DNA of 64,000 nt from Gottfriedia luciferensis (GTDB lineage Bacteria > Bacillota > Bacilli > Bacillales > Bacillaceae_G): positions 62,001-126,000 of the forward strand of contig NZ_MDKC01000005.1 of NCBI RefSeq assembly GCF_001712755.1, read 5' to 3'. Shown in pieces: positions 37,739-45,726 of this stretch. The notes below the pieces were generated by a model. That model was given only the letters and a program-made list of their open reading frames with translations. It was not told the origin of the DNA and made no database searches. Made by a program: the position numbers and the translations under genes. Position 1 is the first letter of the stretch. Each line of letters begins with the position of its first letter.

Positions 37739-37762
37739 GTATATTCAAAGATTCAAATATAC
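37739..37762 (+). promoter_or_regulatory. 24-bp palindromic operator, copy 1 (probable ArsR-family site)
   Basis: The site runs from GTATATTCAAAG to ATTCAAATATAC, with 7-bp perfect outer arms GTATATT / AATATAC. It differs from the copy at 38372-38395 at only two positions. It lies upstream of the yjdM-like gene; the ArsR gene at 40288 is the likely cognate regulator. Confidence 0.7.
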
Positions 37763-37847
37763 AAAAATTATATTGTAAAGAATTTTAAATTATGTCAGTA
37801 TAGAAATAATGATGCTCTAAAAGCAATACTAAAGGAGGGGATAGTTC

Positions 37848-38186
37848 ATGGTCGAACTACCAAATTGTCCAAAATGTAATTCAGGCTATACATATCATGA
37901 TGGTAATCTATTTGTGTGTCCTGAATGTGGGTATGAATGGACACTGGATGTTGAAACTGAAATGGATGATAAGAAAGTTGTAAAAGATGCCAATGGAAAT
38001 ATATTAAATGATGGTGATTCAGTGACTGTCATCAAAGATCTTAAAGTAAAGGGAACTTCTCTTGTTGTTAAAATTGGTACAAAAGTAAAAAGTATCCGTC
38101 TTGTTGATGGTGATCATGATATAGATTGCAAAATTGAAGGTTTTGGAGCAATGAAATTAAAATCTGAATTTGTAAAAAAAATATAG
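37848..38186 (+). CDS. Zinc-ribbon protein YjdM (PhnA-like)
   Basis: This 112-residue protein has an N-terminal zinc ribbon, CPKCNSG (Cys 8 and 11) and CPECGYEW (about 25-28), followed by a small SH3-like beta domain (about 45-112) with [19 protein letters not shown] and LKVKGTS. The family is called PhnA but is not the phosphonoacetate hydrolase; its function is unsettled. AAAGGAGGGG precedes the ATG. An operator like that of the SulP gene suggests coregulation. Confidence 0.9.
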   Translation: MVELPNCPKCNSGYTYHDGNLFVCPECGYEWTLDVETEMDDKKVVKDANGNILNDGDSVTVIKDLKVKGTSLVVKIGTKVKSIRLVDGDHDIDCKIEGFGAMKLKSEFVKKI

Positions 38187-38216
38187 ATGTTTCTTATTTA
38201 ACTCATCACCATTAGT

Positions 38217-38250
38217 AAAGAACCTTTTTTCGAAAAGGTTCTTTTTTTTC
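38217..38250 (+). terminator. Terminator of the yjdM-like gene
   Basis: AAGAACCTTTT-TTCG-AAAAGGTTCTT is a perfect 11-bp stem with a UUCG loop, followed by a T-run. Confidence 0.93.
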
Positions 38251-38328
38251 TCTTTTTGTATTTGTTCAATTTATTTTTGTACTATGGAAATTGGAAAATA
38301 GTTACAATTTCTAATTGTAAGATTTTGT

Positions 38329-38357
38329 TTGACGAAAAAGAGATCTGTTATTATGAT
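38329..38357 (+). promoter_or_regulatory. Promoter of the SulP transporter gene
   Basis: TTGACG (38329-38334) and TATGAT (38352-38357) are separated by 17 bases. Initiation near 38364 is just before the palindromic operator. Confidence 0.75.
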
Positions 38358-38371
38358 TATATTAAATATTC

Positions 38372-38395
38372 GTATATTCAAATAATCAAATATAC
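38372..38395 (+). promoter_or_regulatory. 24-bp palindromic operator, copy 2 (probable ArsR-family site)
   Basis: The site runs from GTATATTCAAAT to AATCAAATATAC, with outer arms identical to copy 1 at 37739. It lies immediately downstream of the deduced start of transcription, a position suited to repression of the SulP gene. Confidence 0.75.
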
Positions 38396-38411
38396 TAGAA
38401 GGTGCGATAAA

Positions 38412-40154
38412 GTGAAATGGCGAGGGAGAATTGAAAATTATAATAAAGTATCTTTTAGAAAGGATTTAATTTCAGGAATAATAGTTGGAATTATTGCAAT
38501 TCCTTTAGGAATGGCTTTTGCGATTAGTTCTGGAGTAAAACCAGAGTACGGAATTTATACAACGATTATTGCAGGGGTATTAATTTCAATTTTTGGAGGA
38601 TCAAAGTTTCAAATAGGGGGCCCAACAGGCGCATTTATACCTATACTTTTATCAATTGTAATTCATTATGGTTATGAAAACTTACTTATCGCAGGTTTTT
38701 TAGCTGGTGTTATTCTCACATTAATGGGGATCTTTAAAATGGGTTTTCTAATACAGTTTATACCTCGTCCTGTTACCATAGGATTTACAGCAGGGATAGC
38801 GGTTATTATCTTTACTGGACAAATTGTTAATTTTTTAGGACTTCAAAATATAACTAAACATGAGGATTTCATATCAAATATGAGTGAAATTGGACTGCAT
38901 ATTTCGACAATAAATACTTATAGTGTAATAACCTCAATCATATGTTTAATTACAGTTATTACAGTTATTAAACTATTCCCAAAAGTCCCCGGATCATTAA
39001 TTGGTCTAATTTTTTCTAGTTTAATGGCTTACATCTTTTTTAAAGGGGAAGTTCCAACAATTAGGTCCACATTTGGTGATATTCCGAGTAGTATTCCAGT
39101 ATTTCATTTAATAGAGCTGAATTTTGAAAAAATACGTACACTTATTGGACCAGCCTTTGTTATTGCGATGCTTGGTGGGATCGAATCATTATTATCTGCA
39201 GTAGTTGCCGACGGTATGTCAGGTAGCAGACACAATAGTAATAAGGAGTTAATGGGACAAGGGATTGCTAATATGGTTATTCCATTTTTCGGAGGAATTC
39301 CAGCTACAGGAGCAATAGCTAGGACTGCTACAAATATAAAGAGTGGAGCTATTTCACCTATCTCGGGAATTATCCATGGTGTTATTGTCCTAATCATATT
39401 ATTATTGTTTGCACCATTAGCATCACAAATTCCTTTAGCTAGTATGGCCCCAATTTTAATGCTTGTAGCATGGAACATGAGTGAAAGAAAAGAGTTTATT
39501 CATATTTTAAAAACTAAATCTAGTGATTCTATTATTTTAATCTTAACTTTTTTACTGACTATTTTTCTAAATTTAACAACAGCCGTTGAGGTTGGTTTAA
39601 TCATTGCTGTGATTTTATTTGTTAAAAGAATGTCTGAACTTCTGATCGTTAGAAAGGTATTACCTGACCGTTCACGACAGAATCAAAAGTTGATGACATA
39701 TATGGTTAATGAAAATCATGATTGTCCTCAAATTAGCATTCTCACAATTGAAGGGTCAATTTTCTTTGGAACTGCTAATCTATTTGAAGAAACAATTTTG
39801 AAGTTATCATATAACAAACCAAAGTTTTTAATTTTAAGATTTGGAAGGGTTCCTTTTATTGATACAACAGGTGAAGCTAAGTTAGCAAGTATCGTCAAAT
39901 ACCTCAGGGACAATGACAGTGTTGTGTTACTAACTGGTCTTCAATCACAACCAAAAGAATTATTAATTCGTACCAAATTGTATGATGTTATTGGTAAACA
40001 AAACTTTTTCGAGCATTCAGGTGAAGCAATTGGCCACGCACTATTAAATATTAATTATAATAAGTGCTTAGGCTGTAAGCACTATGCATTTTTAGAGTGT
40101 TCAAGCTTATCCAACTCAAATCTATTAGATTTAAAAGATCAAAAAATGGAGTAG
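38412..40154 (+). CDS. SulP-family anion transporter with STAS domain
   Basis: From GTG 38412 (AAGGTG site) the product has 580 residues. The upstream in-frame part contains the promoter and operator, so it is not translated. About 12-14 helices occupy residues 10-420, with the SulP motif IAIPLGMAFAISSGVKPEYG near the N terminus and GGPTGAFIPI after it. The C-terminal STAS domain (about 450-545) contains EGSIFFGTANLFE and IDTTGEAKLASI. SulP proteins carry sulfate, bicarbonate or similar anions; the substrate is not readable. A Cys-rich tail (CLGCKHYAFLECS) is unusual. Confidence 0.9.
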   Translation: MKWRGRIENYNKVSFRKDLISGIIVGIIAIPLGMAFAISSGVKPEYGIYTTIIAGVLISIFGGSKFQIGGPTGAFIPILLSIVIHYGYENLLIAGFLAGVILTLMGIFKMGFLIQFIPRPVTIGFTAGIAVIIFTGQIVNFLGLQNITKHEDFISNMSEIGLHISTINTYSVITSIICLITVITVIKLFPKVPGSLIGLIFSSLMAYIFFKGEVPTIRSTFGDIPSSIPVFHLIELNFEKIRTLIGPAFVIAMLGGIESLLSAVVADGMSGSRHNSNKELMGQGIANMVIPFFGGIPATGAIARTATNIKSGAISPISGIIHGVIVLIILLLFAPLASQIPLASMAPILMLVAWNMSERKEFIHILKTKSSDSIILILTFLLTIFLNLTTAVEVGLIIAVILFVKRMSELLIVRKVLPDRSRQNQKLMTYMVNENHDCPQISILTIEGSIFFGTANLFEETILKLSYNKPKFLILRFGRVPFIDTTGEAKLASIVKYLRDNDSVVLLTGLQSQPKELLIRTKLYDVIGKQNFFEHSGEAIGHALLNINYNKCLGCKHYAFLECSSLSNSNLLDLKDQKME

Positions 40155-40287
40155 TAGATCAAAATAGAACGGACTCTGTTGAGTAATTATCCTTATAAAT
40201 TTTATAAAAACATTCTGAATAGGTATAATGATAATAAATATTTTAAAATTAGGATATGGATCTTATAGATAGTTTGGAGGAACACAA

Positions 40288-40614
40288 TTGAATTTAGAAC
40301 TACAACAATTTAAAGCAGATTTTTTTAAAGCACTAGGTCATCCACTACGAATTCGAATTCTTGAAATTCTAAGTGAAGGCGAGAGGAATGTAAATGAAAT
40401 ACAAAATTTAATCGGAAGTGAAGGGTCAGCTGTATCGCAACAACTTTCAATTTTACGAAATAAAAATATTGTATATGGTACAAAGGAAGGAAATAAAGTT
40501 ACTTACTCCCTCAGGGATCCAATAATTTCTGAGCTATTAGTAGTTGCACGCCAAATTTTTAATAATCACTTAGTTGATACGATTAGTATGTTAGATAAAT
40601 TTAAAGAAGAATAA
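40288..40614 (+). CDS. ArsR-family transcriptional regulator
   Basis: This 108-residue winged-helix protein has KALGHPLRIRILEILSEGER, then the recognition helix region GSAVSQQLSILRNKNIVYG, the wing GTKEGNKVTYSLRD and a C-terminal dimerisation helix. The metal-binding ELCVCDL motif of classical ArsR is absent, so it may sense something other than arsenic. TTGGAGGAA precedes the TTG start. It lies behind the SulP gene and probably acts at the two 24-bp palindromes. A decayed copy lies at 41132. Confidence 0.9.
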   Translation: MNLELQQFKADFFKALGHPLRIRILEILSEGERNVNEIQNLIGSEGSAVSQQLSILRNKNIVYGTKEGNKVTYSLRDPIISELLVVARQIFNNHLVDTISMLDKFKEE

Positions 40615-40690
40615 TAAAGATGAAAAAATTAGTTATTCATAGAAAGGAATATATTTAATTCTAGATAATTAATAAAATCATTTTTTTGCA

Positions 40691-40737
40691 TAGACCATTA
40701 TTAGAACAAACTAATCTTCATTGGTCTTTTTTTAATG
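40691..40737 (+). terminator. Possible terminator after arsR
   Basis: AGACCA / TGGTCT pairs across a long loop containing a smaller AG/CT pairing, followed by seven T. Confidence 0.45.
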
Positions 40738-40862
40738 ATTTTACTGACAAAAGATTATGCGGGATTGTTATATAAGGATGTAGGAGAGAAGTAGAAACGA
40801 CTGATTATGATAATACTACTGCATTAATATAGATGAATACCATAGTAATGGAGCGGTGACGT

Positions 40863-41063
40863 ATGCATTTGAAATTAAAATATGAAATACAAAAACGAGC
40901 AGCAGAGAGCGTAAAAGATATAGTAAAAGAGATGAACGGATTATCGGAAGAAGGATTTGTCGACAAGTTCTATCGAGACCCGTATTTTCGTAAAGGTTTT
41001 GACACATTAGTAGAATTTTATATACAAGCAAAAAGAGATGTGCATAAAGATGTACAGACGTAA
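40863..41063 (+). CDS. Small helical protein, unknown
   Basis: The 66-residue product MHLKLKYEIQKRAAESVKDI... is predicted to be mostly helical and charged, without membrane segments. A GGAGCGGTG site ends 4 bases before the ATG. It sits between the intact and decayed arsR genes. No family is recognised. Confidence 0.5.
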   Translation: MHLKLKYEIQKRAAESVKDIVKEMNGLSEEGFVDKFYRDPYFRKGFDTLVEFYIQAKRDVHKDVQT

Positions 41064-41131
41064 TTTCAGAATTTAATAAGTGTTTCTGAGAAATAAATAA
41101 CAGGTTCGGTAACCCGGAATCACACGACAAT

Positions 41132-41275
41132 GGTAACAAGGTTTTCTATTTCCTTCGAGACCCATTGATTATCGAATTACTTTTTGTTGTTCGGTTAATG
41201 TTTAACAATTATTTGTTTGATACGATCTCAATGATTGATAAATTCAAAGTTTTTAAGATTTCAAGTGTTTTCTAA
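41132..41275 (+). pseudogene. Decayed arsR copy (C-terminal fragment)
   Basis: In the frame starting at 41132 the translation has FLRDPLIIELLFVV, FNNYLFDTISMIDKFK and then runs to TAA at 41273. It aligns with SLRDPIISELLVVA and FNNHLVDTISMLDKFK of the intact regulator at 40288. The N-terminal DNA-binding half is missing and there is no start codon or ribosome site, so it is a remnant of a duplicated regulator gene. Confidence 0.85.
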
Positions 41276-41320
41276 GATCAAAACACTCTCTTTTAGTAAA
41301 AAAAGAAAGGATTAAAAGTG

Positions 41321-41893
41321 ATGGATACTTATAAAAAGGAACGTCTCATGACAAGAGAAGAACTGATACAGTTTGGACATCAGTATTTAAAGGGCGTTGG
41401 TATTTCATCCATATGTAATGTTTGTATAGAAATTGGTGGGTCTTGTTGTAAGTTTTGCGATGAGTTAGAGGAAGGAAAGGGTTGTAAAAATAGAAATACG
41501 AGCTGCACGGCATGGTTATGTGGATATTTAAAGTTGATTCTTTATAAGGCAGGATTACTCGATGAATGGGAACGATTTTGGGAGCAAATACCAGGTCAAG
41601 CATACAGAATGGATTATACACCAGCAATTGTTTCTATCCAAAAAGAAATAGAAATCCCTAGTATTCAATTATTAAGTGAAGCTTTTGCAAAAGACTTAAT
41701 TCGTTTGAATGCGAAACATAAAAGTTCAGAAAATATTATCGAACTAAACGATAAATTAGATCAATATATCACAAGATTCTCGATATATACAGATGAAGAA
41801 ATTTTGGAAAAAGCTAAAAATGAATTAGAAGAATTAATCAGTTGTTTTTATTCTTTCGAGTTTGCTCTTCAATCTAGTAGTAACGAAAAATAA
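41321..41893 (+). CDS. Cys-rich protein, unknown function
   Basis: The 190-residue product has a cysteine cluster at about residues 30-70: SICNVCIEIGGSCCKFCDEL, GKGCKNRNTSCTAWLCGYL. Seven or more cysteines in that stretch suggest a metal or iron-sulfur site. The remainder is helical (DEEILEKAKNELEELI) with no membrane segment. AAAGAAAGG lies 10 bases before ATG 41321; a GTG directly upstream is an alternative. It is the last gene of the islet before the first decayed tRNA copy. Confidence 0.7.
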   Translation: MDTYKKERLMTREELIQFGHQYLKGVGISSICNVCIEIGGSCCKFCDELEEGKGCKNRNTSCTAWLCGYLKLILYKAGLLDEWERFWEQIPGQAYRMDYTPAIVSIQKEIEIPSIQLLSEAFAKDLIRLNAKHKSSENIIELNDKLDQYITRFSIYTDEEILEKAKNELEELISCFYSFEFALQSSSNEK

Positions 41894-42071
41894 TGCACCC
41901 TACCTCACAATAAACTATTACATTTTCGATTACACAAAAAATTGCACAGACTTATTCGAAACAATAGAAATATAAGACTTTCAGTGAATAAAATTGCAGT
42001 GTTTGCTTTATTTACTGGACTTAAATGAACTAAAATATTCATAATTATTGTATAATACTCGTACTCTGTAT

Positions 42072-42115
42072 TTGACAGGGGAGGGGTCGCTGGTTCAAGT
42101 CCAGTTGGGATCATA
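42072..42115 (+). repeat. tRNA-Val 3'-half copy 1 (attachment-site-like)
   Basis: TTGACAGGGGAGGGGTCGCT, then GGTTCAAGTCCAGTTGGG and ATCATA, reproduce the tRNA-Val sequence from its anticodon loop to just past its 3' end. The 5' half is absent. About 190 bases upstream (41885-42071) are homologous to those before copy 3 at 55.4 kb. This is the duplication left when a tyrosine-integrase element inserts into a tRNA. Confidence 0.88.
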
Positions 42116-42118
42116 CCT

Positions 42119-42148
42119 AAACCTCTTGTATATCAAGAGGTTTTTTGT
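42119..42148 (+). terminator. Terminator after tRNA fragment 1
   Basis: AACCTCTTG / CAAGAGGTT pairs around TATAT and is followed by six T. Confidence 0.88.
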
Positions 42149-42235
42149 TTTATAACAGTACCTAATTTATAAGGAAACAGTTTTATGGGGCAGGATAGGG
42201 GCAGAAATCCTTTATTTATATAAAAGTTAGTATAA

Positions 42236-42275
42236 TTTCTTATGCAGCTAAATGGCAGGTTAGTTCAATAAAAAA
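42236..42275. repeat. Dispersed imperfect palindrome, copy a
   Basis: TTCTTATGCAGCTAA...GGTTAGTTCAATAA is a divergent member of a palindrome family around CAACTAA-GCA-TGC-TTAGTTG found between accessory genes of this hotspot. Confidence 0.5.
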
Positions 42276-42319
42276 TCACATAATTATGGTAAAATATACC
42301 AAAGAGGTGATAGGAAATT

Positions 42320-42502
42320 ATGAAAAAGAATTATACAGTTTTCTTTTTGTTATTGTTTGTTGCATCTATTGCTGGGGGTATGGCACTTAAAGATTATTTA
42401 GATTATTCAATGATTATAGGAGTTGGATTAGCTATGATATTTCTTTTTGCTTCAGTTTATTCTCTCGGAAAAAAGAATAGGGATAATAACTTTAATAACT
42501 AA
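42320..42502 (+). CDS. Two-helix small membrane protein
   Basis: The 60-residue product MKKNYTVFFLLLFVASIAGG... has two transmembrane helices (about 5-23 and 30-49) and a polar tail (GKKNRDNNFNN). AGAGGTGATAGG precedes the ATG. It lies directly before an SdpI-like gene, with a dispersed palindrome between them. No family is recognised. Confidence 0.65.
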   Translation: MKKNYTVFFLLLFVASIAGGMALKDYLDYSMIIGVGLAMIFLFASVYSLGKKNRDNNFNN

Positions 42503-42505
42503 ATA

Positions 42506-42543
42506 GTTTATGCAATTAACGCAGTGCCTTAGTTGTATATCGG
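42506..42543. repeat. Dispersed imperfect palindrome, copy b
   Basis: TATGCAATTAACGCA and TGCCTTAGTTGTATA pair at 12 of 15 positions. It lies between the two-helix protein gene and the SdpI-like gene. Confidence 0.6.
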
Positions 42544-42579
42544 TAGGGGTTCATAATTTTACTAAATAGGGGTGAGAAA

Positions 42580-42924
42580 GTGGATAATATATCTTCATAT
42601 TTTATCAGTTTATTAATTCCTTTTCTTATGGTTATTATTGGAGTTGTACATAAAGTAAGGGCTCCCAAAAAAATCAATCATTTTTATGGTTATCGCACTT
42701 TTCGTTCTATGGCATCACAAAAAGCTTGGGATCATGCTCAAAAATTGTTAGGTTATTATTCCGTTAGATTTGGCATCTGTAATATTGCGATTGTGATATT
42801 ACTTTTGTATCTTTTACCTTTTTCAGTGGATGTAGTTACGTTTATTAATATGGGGTTAAGTATAATTTTTTTATTTATTCCTATTTTCTTTATCGAAAAA
42901 AATTTAAAGAAAAACTTTCAGTAA
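42580..42924 (+). CDS. SdpI-family membrane protein
   Basis: This 114-residue protein has three helices and the SdpI segment INHFYGYRTFRSMASQKAWD (about residues 33-52) after the first helix. SdpI of B. subtilis is the immunity protein and signal transducer against the killing factor SdpC. Here no sdpC, sdpA or sdpB is present, so it may be an orphan immunity gene. The start is GTG behind AGGGGTGAG. The family is broad, and many members are uncharacterised. Confidence 0.82.
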   Translation: MDNISSYFISLLIPFLMVIIGVVHKVRAPKKINHFYGYRTFRSMASQKAWDHAQKLLGYYSVRFGICNIAIVILLLYLLPFSVDVVTFINMGLSIIFLFIPIFFIEKNLKKNFQ

Positions 42925-42943
42925 CATAACTTAGATTTTAAAA

Positions 42944-42982
42944 GTTCTTATTCAACTAAAGCATGCGATAGTTACATAAGAA
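42944..42982. repeat. Dispersed imperfect palindrome, copy c (best copy)
   Basis: TTCTTATTCAACTAAAGCA and TGCGATAGTTACATAAGAA pair at 15 of 19 positions. It lies just after the SdpI-like gene, at the end of the downstream pseudogene. Confidence 0.7.
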
Positions 42983-42985
42983 TAT

Positions 42986-43342
42986 TTAATTTACTTGGTA
43001 AATAATTTCAATATCTCCATCGACAAAGCCTATGCCTATTGCCTCTACACTCTTAAGTATATGTCTATACGTTCCTTTTTCAAGGTAGCGTTTATTAGTA
43101 ATGTAATGTAACTTTGTCCTTCTTCCCAATCTTGAATTTCACTTGTTCTTTTAATGAAACAAAGATTTTCACATGTTGTAAAAAAGTCAGTACACGCCCA
43201 ATTTGGATCTTCTTCATCAAATTCATCAGAGCCAATTAGCTCTATATCATATGTATCTTCTGAACCCTCATATAAATTAAAATTGAATGCCTTAATTCCA
43301 GTTGGAATGTTTTTCTCTAAAACTTCATTAATGGTCCACTTT
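42986..43342 (-). pseudogene. Frameshifted immunity-like protein gene
   Basis: On the minus strand one frame reads WTINEVLEKNIPTGIKAFNF, LYEGSEDTYDIELIGSDEF and DEEDPNWACTDFFTT, then hits a stop. The adjacent frame continues RYLEKGTYRHILKSVEAIGI and GFVDGDIEIIYQVN before its own stop. The two join smoothly if one base was lost near 43091. No start codon with a ribosome site is visible at the 5' end. The pattern recalls small bacillar immunity-type proteins accompanying secreted toxins; that family guess is from memory. Confidence 0.7.
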
Positions 43343-43408
43343 TAATTTATGAAAGATAAAAAACTTCTGTTTGTCACATGGACGATTGTCAGATTCACTT
43401 CACCGTAA

Positions 43409-43436
43409 TTTACAAAAACTAAAAGAAATATTTACA
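43409..43436 (+). promoter_or_regulatory. Possible PhoP-binding repeats before the PhoX-type gene
   Basis: Two TTTACA hexamers at 43409-43414 and 43431-43436 are 22 bases apart, twice the 11-base period of PhoP boxes. The intermediate hexamer is poor, so support is limited. Confidence 0.3.
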
Positions 43437-43517
43437 ATATTACTAAATTAAAATGAAACACTCCTACTATTCTAATCTTGTTAAATAAATTTTAGAAAAG
43501 ATCCAAGGAGGAGAATT

Positions 43518-45458
43518 ATGAAAAAAGGACGTTTGACTAAAAAAAGAGCAACGATAGTATTAGCACTAGCATTAACGATTCCCGCTGTAATGCCTGTTTC
43601 GGCCATGGAAAATAAAGGACATGTAACGATTGATTCTGTAAAATTTAATGGGATGGATGCACCAAAAACTATTGATAAGATGGTTCAAACCTATTCGAAC
43701 GCATCTCTGGAAGTAAAATATAGTAATGGTGAAGTAAAGAATTTCCCGCTTTCATATAACAGGCTTTTCAAATCTGAAGATAAAATCGCAATGAACAATG
43801 GAGAGTTAATTCCAGCTGGTACACCAATTGATGTGAACGGGAAGCCGATTGTTGATAACAGTGTACCAGGAAACTCTACATATTTTGTATCTGATGCTCC
43901 CGATTCCAATAGTCTGTTAGACCCTATTGGTGGGAAGATTTATATGGTCACCCATTATGAATATCAAACATTTGATGCCGCTGGTAATTCTGCTTATGGA
44001 ATCGTTCCTGCTTCGATGTCATTATCAACTATCGAGCAGGATAAGAATTCAGGCAAACTCACTCCTAAAAGTGTAAAAAAAATTGATTTCTCTAGCGTAA
44101 ACGGTCTTTGGATCCCTTGTAATGGTTCTCTATCGCCTTGGAATACCCACTTAGGTTCTGAAGAGTATGAACCGGATGCACGTAGTTTTGAACTAAATCC
44201 AACCTCATCTGCAAGGACTTCCGTTGAAAGCTTTGCCCAGCTCTATTTTGGGGATAAATTAAAAGCAAATCCTTATTTCTATGGATTTATTCCAGAAATT
44301 AAGGTAGATAATCATGGAGCAGCTTCCGTTTCAAAACACTACAGTATCGGCCGTTTTTCTCATGAATTAATGAAAATGATGCCTGATAACCGCACTGCTT
44401 TCTTTGGTGATGACGGTTCCTACACAACGATGTTTATGTATGTAGCCGATAAAGAGAAGGATCTTTCTGCTGGTACACTTTATGCCGCGAAATTCCATCA
44501 AACCGGGACGGAAAATGGCGGTTCCGGAAACCTGGAATGGATTAATTTAGGACATGCTTCCGACAAAGAAATAAAAGCAATAATTGATAGAGGCGTGAAG
44601 TTCAGTGATATTTTCGAAATATCTGAAGGACCTAAAGAAGGATTCAAAGCGATTAAGCAATACACATATGGAAAAACAGAATACCTAAAAGTAAAGCCTG
44701 GAATGGAAAAGGCCGCAGCATTTTTAGAATCCCGTCGTTATGCAGCGATGCTTGGTGCTACCTCCGAATTTAATAAAATGGAAGGTGTTACTTTCAACGA
44801 AAAAGATAACAAAGTGTATATTGCCATTTCTGACCAAAGCAATGGTATGCTTGAAAATGCTAGTGATCCTTCCGATGATATAAAACTGCCAAAAATTAAA
44901 TCTGGTGTTACCTATCAATTGAATTTGACAGGTGATCAAAAAGACAGAAGCGGACAAAAGATTTACAGTCAATATGTGGCAACCAATATGCTTGGATTAA
45001 TTAAAGGTGAGGATCTACCTGGTCCAGATGCATATGGGAACACAGCTAATGTGGGGAAAATAGCGAATCCTGACAACTTAAGCTACTCAGAAGCACTAAG
45101 AACATTATTCATTGGTGAGGACAGCAGCATGCATACAAATAACTTCGTATGGGCTTATAATGTTGACACTAAAGAATTATCAAGGATTTTATCGAATCCT
45201 GCAGGAGCAGAATCAACAGGTTTGTCTGCCATCGATAATCGTAATGGATTCTCCTATATTATGAGTAACTTCCAGCATCCAGGTGATGAATTAGAGGGTA
45301 AAAACATTACAGCTGTCAATAAAGCTGAATTAATTAAAGCAATGGAAACTGAAATCGGTATTGATCGTACAGGTGGCGTAGGCTATATTTCTGGTCTGCC
45401 ATCAGTTGAAGACCTGCTAAATACGAATCGAGATGTGAACAGCATCTTTAAAAAATAA
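43518..45458 (+). CDS. PhoX-type secreted phosphatase (DUF839)
   Basis: This 646-residue protein has a Sec-type signal peptide (KKGRLTKKRATIVLALAL, cleavage probably after VSA at about 30). The PhoX/DUF839 core contains PCNGSLSPWNTHLGSEEYEP, GRFSHELMKMMPDNRTAFFG and FIGEDSSMHTNNFVWAYN. PhoX enzymes are calcium/iron-dependent alkaline phosphatases; many use the Tat route, but no twin-arginine is seen. CAAGGAGGAG precedes the ATG. A possible Pho box lies upstream (43409-43436). Base use is less AT-rich than in its neighbours, hinting at later acquisition. Confidence 0.85.
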   Translation: MKKGRLTKKRATIVLALALTIPAVMPVSAMENKGHVTIDSVKFNGMDAPKTIDKMVQTYSNASLEVKYSNGEVKNFPLSYNRLFKSEDKIAMNNGELIPAGTPIDVNGKPIVDNSVPGNSTYFVSDAPDSNSLLDPIGGKIYMVTHYEYQTFDAAGNSAYGIVPASMSLSTIEQDKNSGKLTPKSVKKIDFSSVNGLWIPCNGSLSPWNTHLGSEEYEPDARSFELNPTSSARTSVESFAQLYFGDKLKANPYFYGFIPEIKVDNHGAASVSKHYSIGRFSHELMKMMPDNRTAFFGDDGSYTTMFMYVADKEKDLSAGTLYAAKFHQTGTENGGSGNLEWINLGHASDKEIKAIIDRGVKFSDIFEISEGPKEGFKAIKQYTYGKTEYLKVKPGMEKAAAFLESRRYAAMLGATSEFNKMEGVTFNEKDNKVYIAISDQSNGMLENASDPSDDIKLPKIKSGVTYQLNLTGDQKDRSGQKIYSQYVATNMLGLIKGEDLPGPDAYGNTANVGKIANPDNLSYSEALRTLFIGEDSSMHTNNFVWAYNVDTKELSRILSNPAGAESTGLSAIDNRNGFSYIMSNFQHPGDELEGKNITAVNKAELIKAMETEIGIDRTGGVGYISGLPSVEDLLNTNRDVNSIFKK

Positions 45459-45556
45459 ACAAGTAATAAGCTATTGCAATAGAATATAAGGTTTAAACTC
45501 CGGTGTTCAATGAATACCGGGCATGATAATTTAATTGTAATACTTGTACTCTGCAA

Positions 45557-45600
45557 TTGACAGTGTAGGGGTCCCTGGTTCAAGTCCAGTTGGGATCATA
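45557..45600 (+). repeat. tRNA-Val 3'-half copy 2 (attachment-site-like)
   Basis: TTGACAGTGTAGGGGTCCCT continues through GGTTCAAGTCCAGTTGGG to ATCATA, with a few changes from tRNA-Val. It is followed by the same terminator as the intact tRNA gene, and then on the minus strand by an integrase C-terminal remnant. Confidence 0.88.
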
Positions 45601-45605
45601 AAGAA

Positions 45606-45645
45606 GAAAAGGCTCAAACCTAAATGTTTTAAGGGTTTGGGCTTT
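45606..45645 (+). terminator. Terminator after tRNA fragment 2
   Basis: GCTCAAACC / GGTTTGGGC followed by TTTTTC duplicates the tRNA-Val terminator at 37443-37479. Confidence 0.85.
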
Positions 45646-45726
45646 TTCTTTGTTTTCAATTACTTCTATTTTTTGTCATGAATAATATTCATTGCACAAA
45701 GACTGCACAGAAACTTCACGTGTACT

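Larger units (their letters stand above)
37431..37847. other. 417-bp intergenic region after tRNA-Val
   Basis: The left end holds a terminator (37443-37479) whose sequence is repeated after the second decayed tRNA copy at 45.6 kb. The right end holds a palindromic operator (37739-37762) for the next gene. No ORF is supported in between. Confidence 0.6.

Noticed and set aside
38256-38411. N-terminal extension of the SulP transporter
   Set aside because: The stretch contains the deduced promoter and operator; translation should begin at GTG 38412 behind AAGGTG.
42072-42115. A second functional tRNA gene
   Set aside because: The acceptor 5' strand and D-arm are absent, so no cloverleaf can form; the same holds for the copies at 45557 and 55423.
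45383-45583. Minus-strand frame across the end of the PhoX-type gene and tRNA copy 2
   Set aside because: It overlaps the phosphatase gene and the tRNA fragment and lacks a ribosome site.
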